64,000 nucleotides of DNA from Apostichopus japonicus (taxonomy: Eukaryota > Echinodermata > Holothuroidea > Aspidochirotida > Stichopodidae): the NCBI RefSeq assembly GCF_037975245.1, contig NC_092576.1, positions 41,482,611 through 41,546,610 of the forward strand, given 5' to 3'. Each line of letters begins with the position of its first letter. Position 1 is the first letter of the stretch. Both the position numbers and the translations under genes were made by a program. This document shows, in pieces, positions 63,447 to 64,000 of this stretch. The notes beneath the pieces are model-generated. The model was not told the DNA's origin, did not search any database, and saw only the letters and a program-made list of their open reading frames with translations.

Positions 63447-63652
63447 ATTCCTATCTATGTCCTAGCCCTGTACGAGTCATTTAGCCACGTGGATAAATGT
63501 GACGTCATCCTAAGATCAGGTCTACGACTATCAGGACTGTCATCAGTACATAATGTGTACATATATACAGAGGACGGCAGAGAAGTGACACAACAAGAGA
63601 TTGTTGATATATTGATGTATGTACAGCAGTCACACCGAATAAAAAGTATGAG
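63447..63652 (+). CDS. NACHT gene repeat module, exon a (206 nt), unit 2
   Basis: Acceptor TCATTCCATCAG, donor GAG|GTAAGT, phases 0-2. It reads IPIYVLALYESFSHVDKCD, VILRSGLRLSGLSSV, TEDGREVTQQEIVDILMY and ends KSM. Same length and phases as 53534-53739. The shared SFS, LRSGL.L..LS and E.GRE.T blocks define the module. Confidence 0.85.
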
Positions 63653-63970
63653 GTAAGTATATTAAACATAGTTCACGTTTACAAGCGAACCCATTCAATA
63701 CTTGAATATTCTTTTCATTTATTATTACGGAGAAACCGTAATATGTTGCTTCAAAGTCCTTAGTTAGGGCATCCTCGAACACGTTGCTGGATACAATCAT
63801 CGGGCTCCGAATGAAATATTTATGTCAACACCATCATAGGTTAGCTTTACACGTGGTTTCGAACTAAAATATGATGCAAATATAACGCCACTGGAATAAG
63901 ATTCAAAGTAACCCCTTTATTTACGTAAGATATGTATACAATATTCTTGTTTCATACGTTTCCTCTACAG

Positions 63971-64000
63971 TTCAAGTATCGAGGATGAAAGTCCAAAATG
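63971..64000 (+). CDS. NACHT gene next exon, cut by the window end
   Basis: After acceptor TTTCCTCTACAG the phase-2 frame reads SSSIEDESPK and runs off the window. Its position corresponds to the 77 nt exon b of unit 1, so the gene continues with at least one more exon. Confidence 0.55.

Overview
This is a eukaryotic, AT-rich, intron-rich and transposon-laden window. There are no operons or bacterial signals. GT-AG introns with matching phases can be traced on both strands, and the recognisable exons encode an Ig-like domain, a divergent tyrosine-kinase-like domain and a NACHT ATPase with repeated C-terminal exons. With Penelope-like retroelements and tRNA-derived SINEs, this suits an invertebrate deuterostome. 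My best guess is an echinoderm, probably a sea cucumber, inferred from gene style and not from any database match.

Layout. 1-1100: a Penelope-like fragment between two (TA)n arrays. 1490-2049: the last two exons of an unrecognised + strand gene, with polyadenylation signals. 6546-13461: a minus-strand gene whose exons join in phase into the C-terminal two thirds of a tyrosine-kinase-like domain with a destroyed catalytic loop, a stop in the C-lobe and a YVPM tail. 11950-13330 is a tandem duplication inside that gene. 14470-14735: a lone + strand Ig-like exon. 16.4-20.0 kb: a SINE, microsatellites and a duplicated ~1 kb block. 21035-21204: a dead copy of one kinase exon. 21.8-39.75 kb: an 18 kb gene-poor stretch whose two ends are similar in inverted orientation; it contains a minisatellite element and a nested pair of hAT-like elements. 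39.8-41.5 kb: a second Penelope-like fragment (reverse transcriptase plus GIY-YIG nuclease), again between (TA)n arrays.

46589-64000 (running off the end): a + strand NACHT gene. One exon carries the whole NACHT ATPase; it is followed by a repeating module of short exons (206, 77, 56 and 120 nt) with strictly repeating phases. A 4.2 kb foldback transposon with 300 bp internal tandem repeats sits in one intron.

The genes look like members of expanded innate-immune receptor families (Ig ectodomain, pseudokinase, NACHT sensor). That they function together is inference. Most of the window is intron, intergenic DNA and transposon debris.
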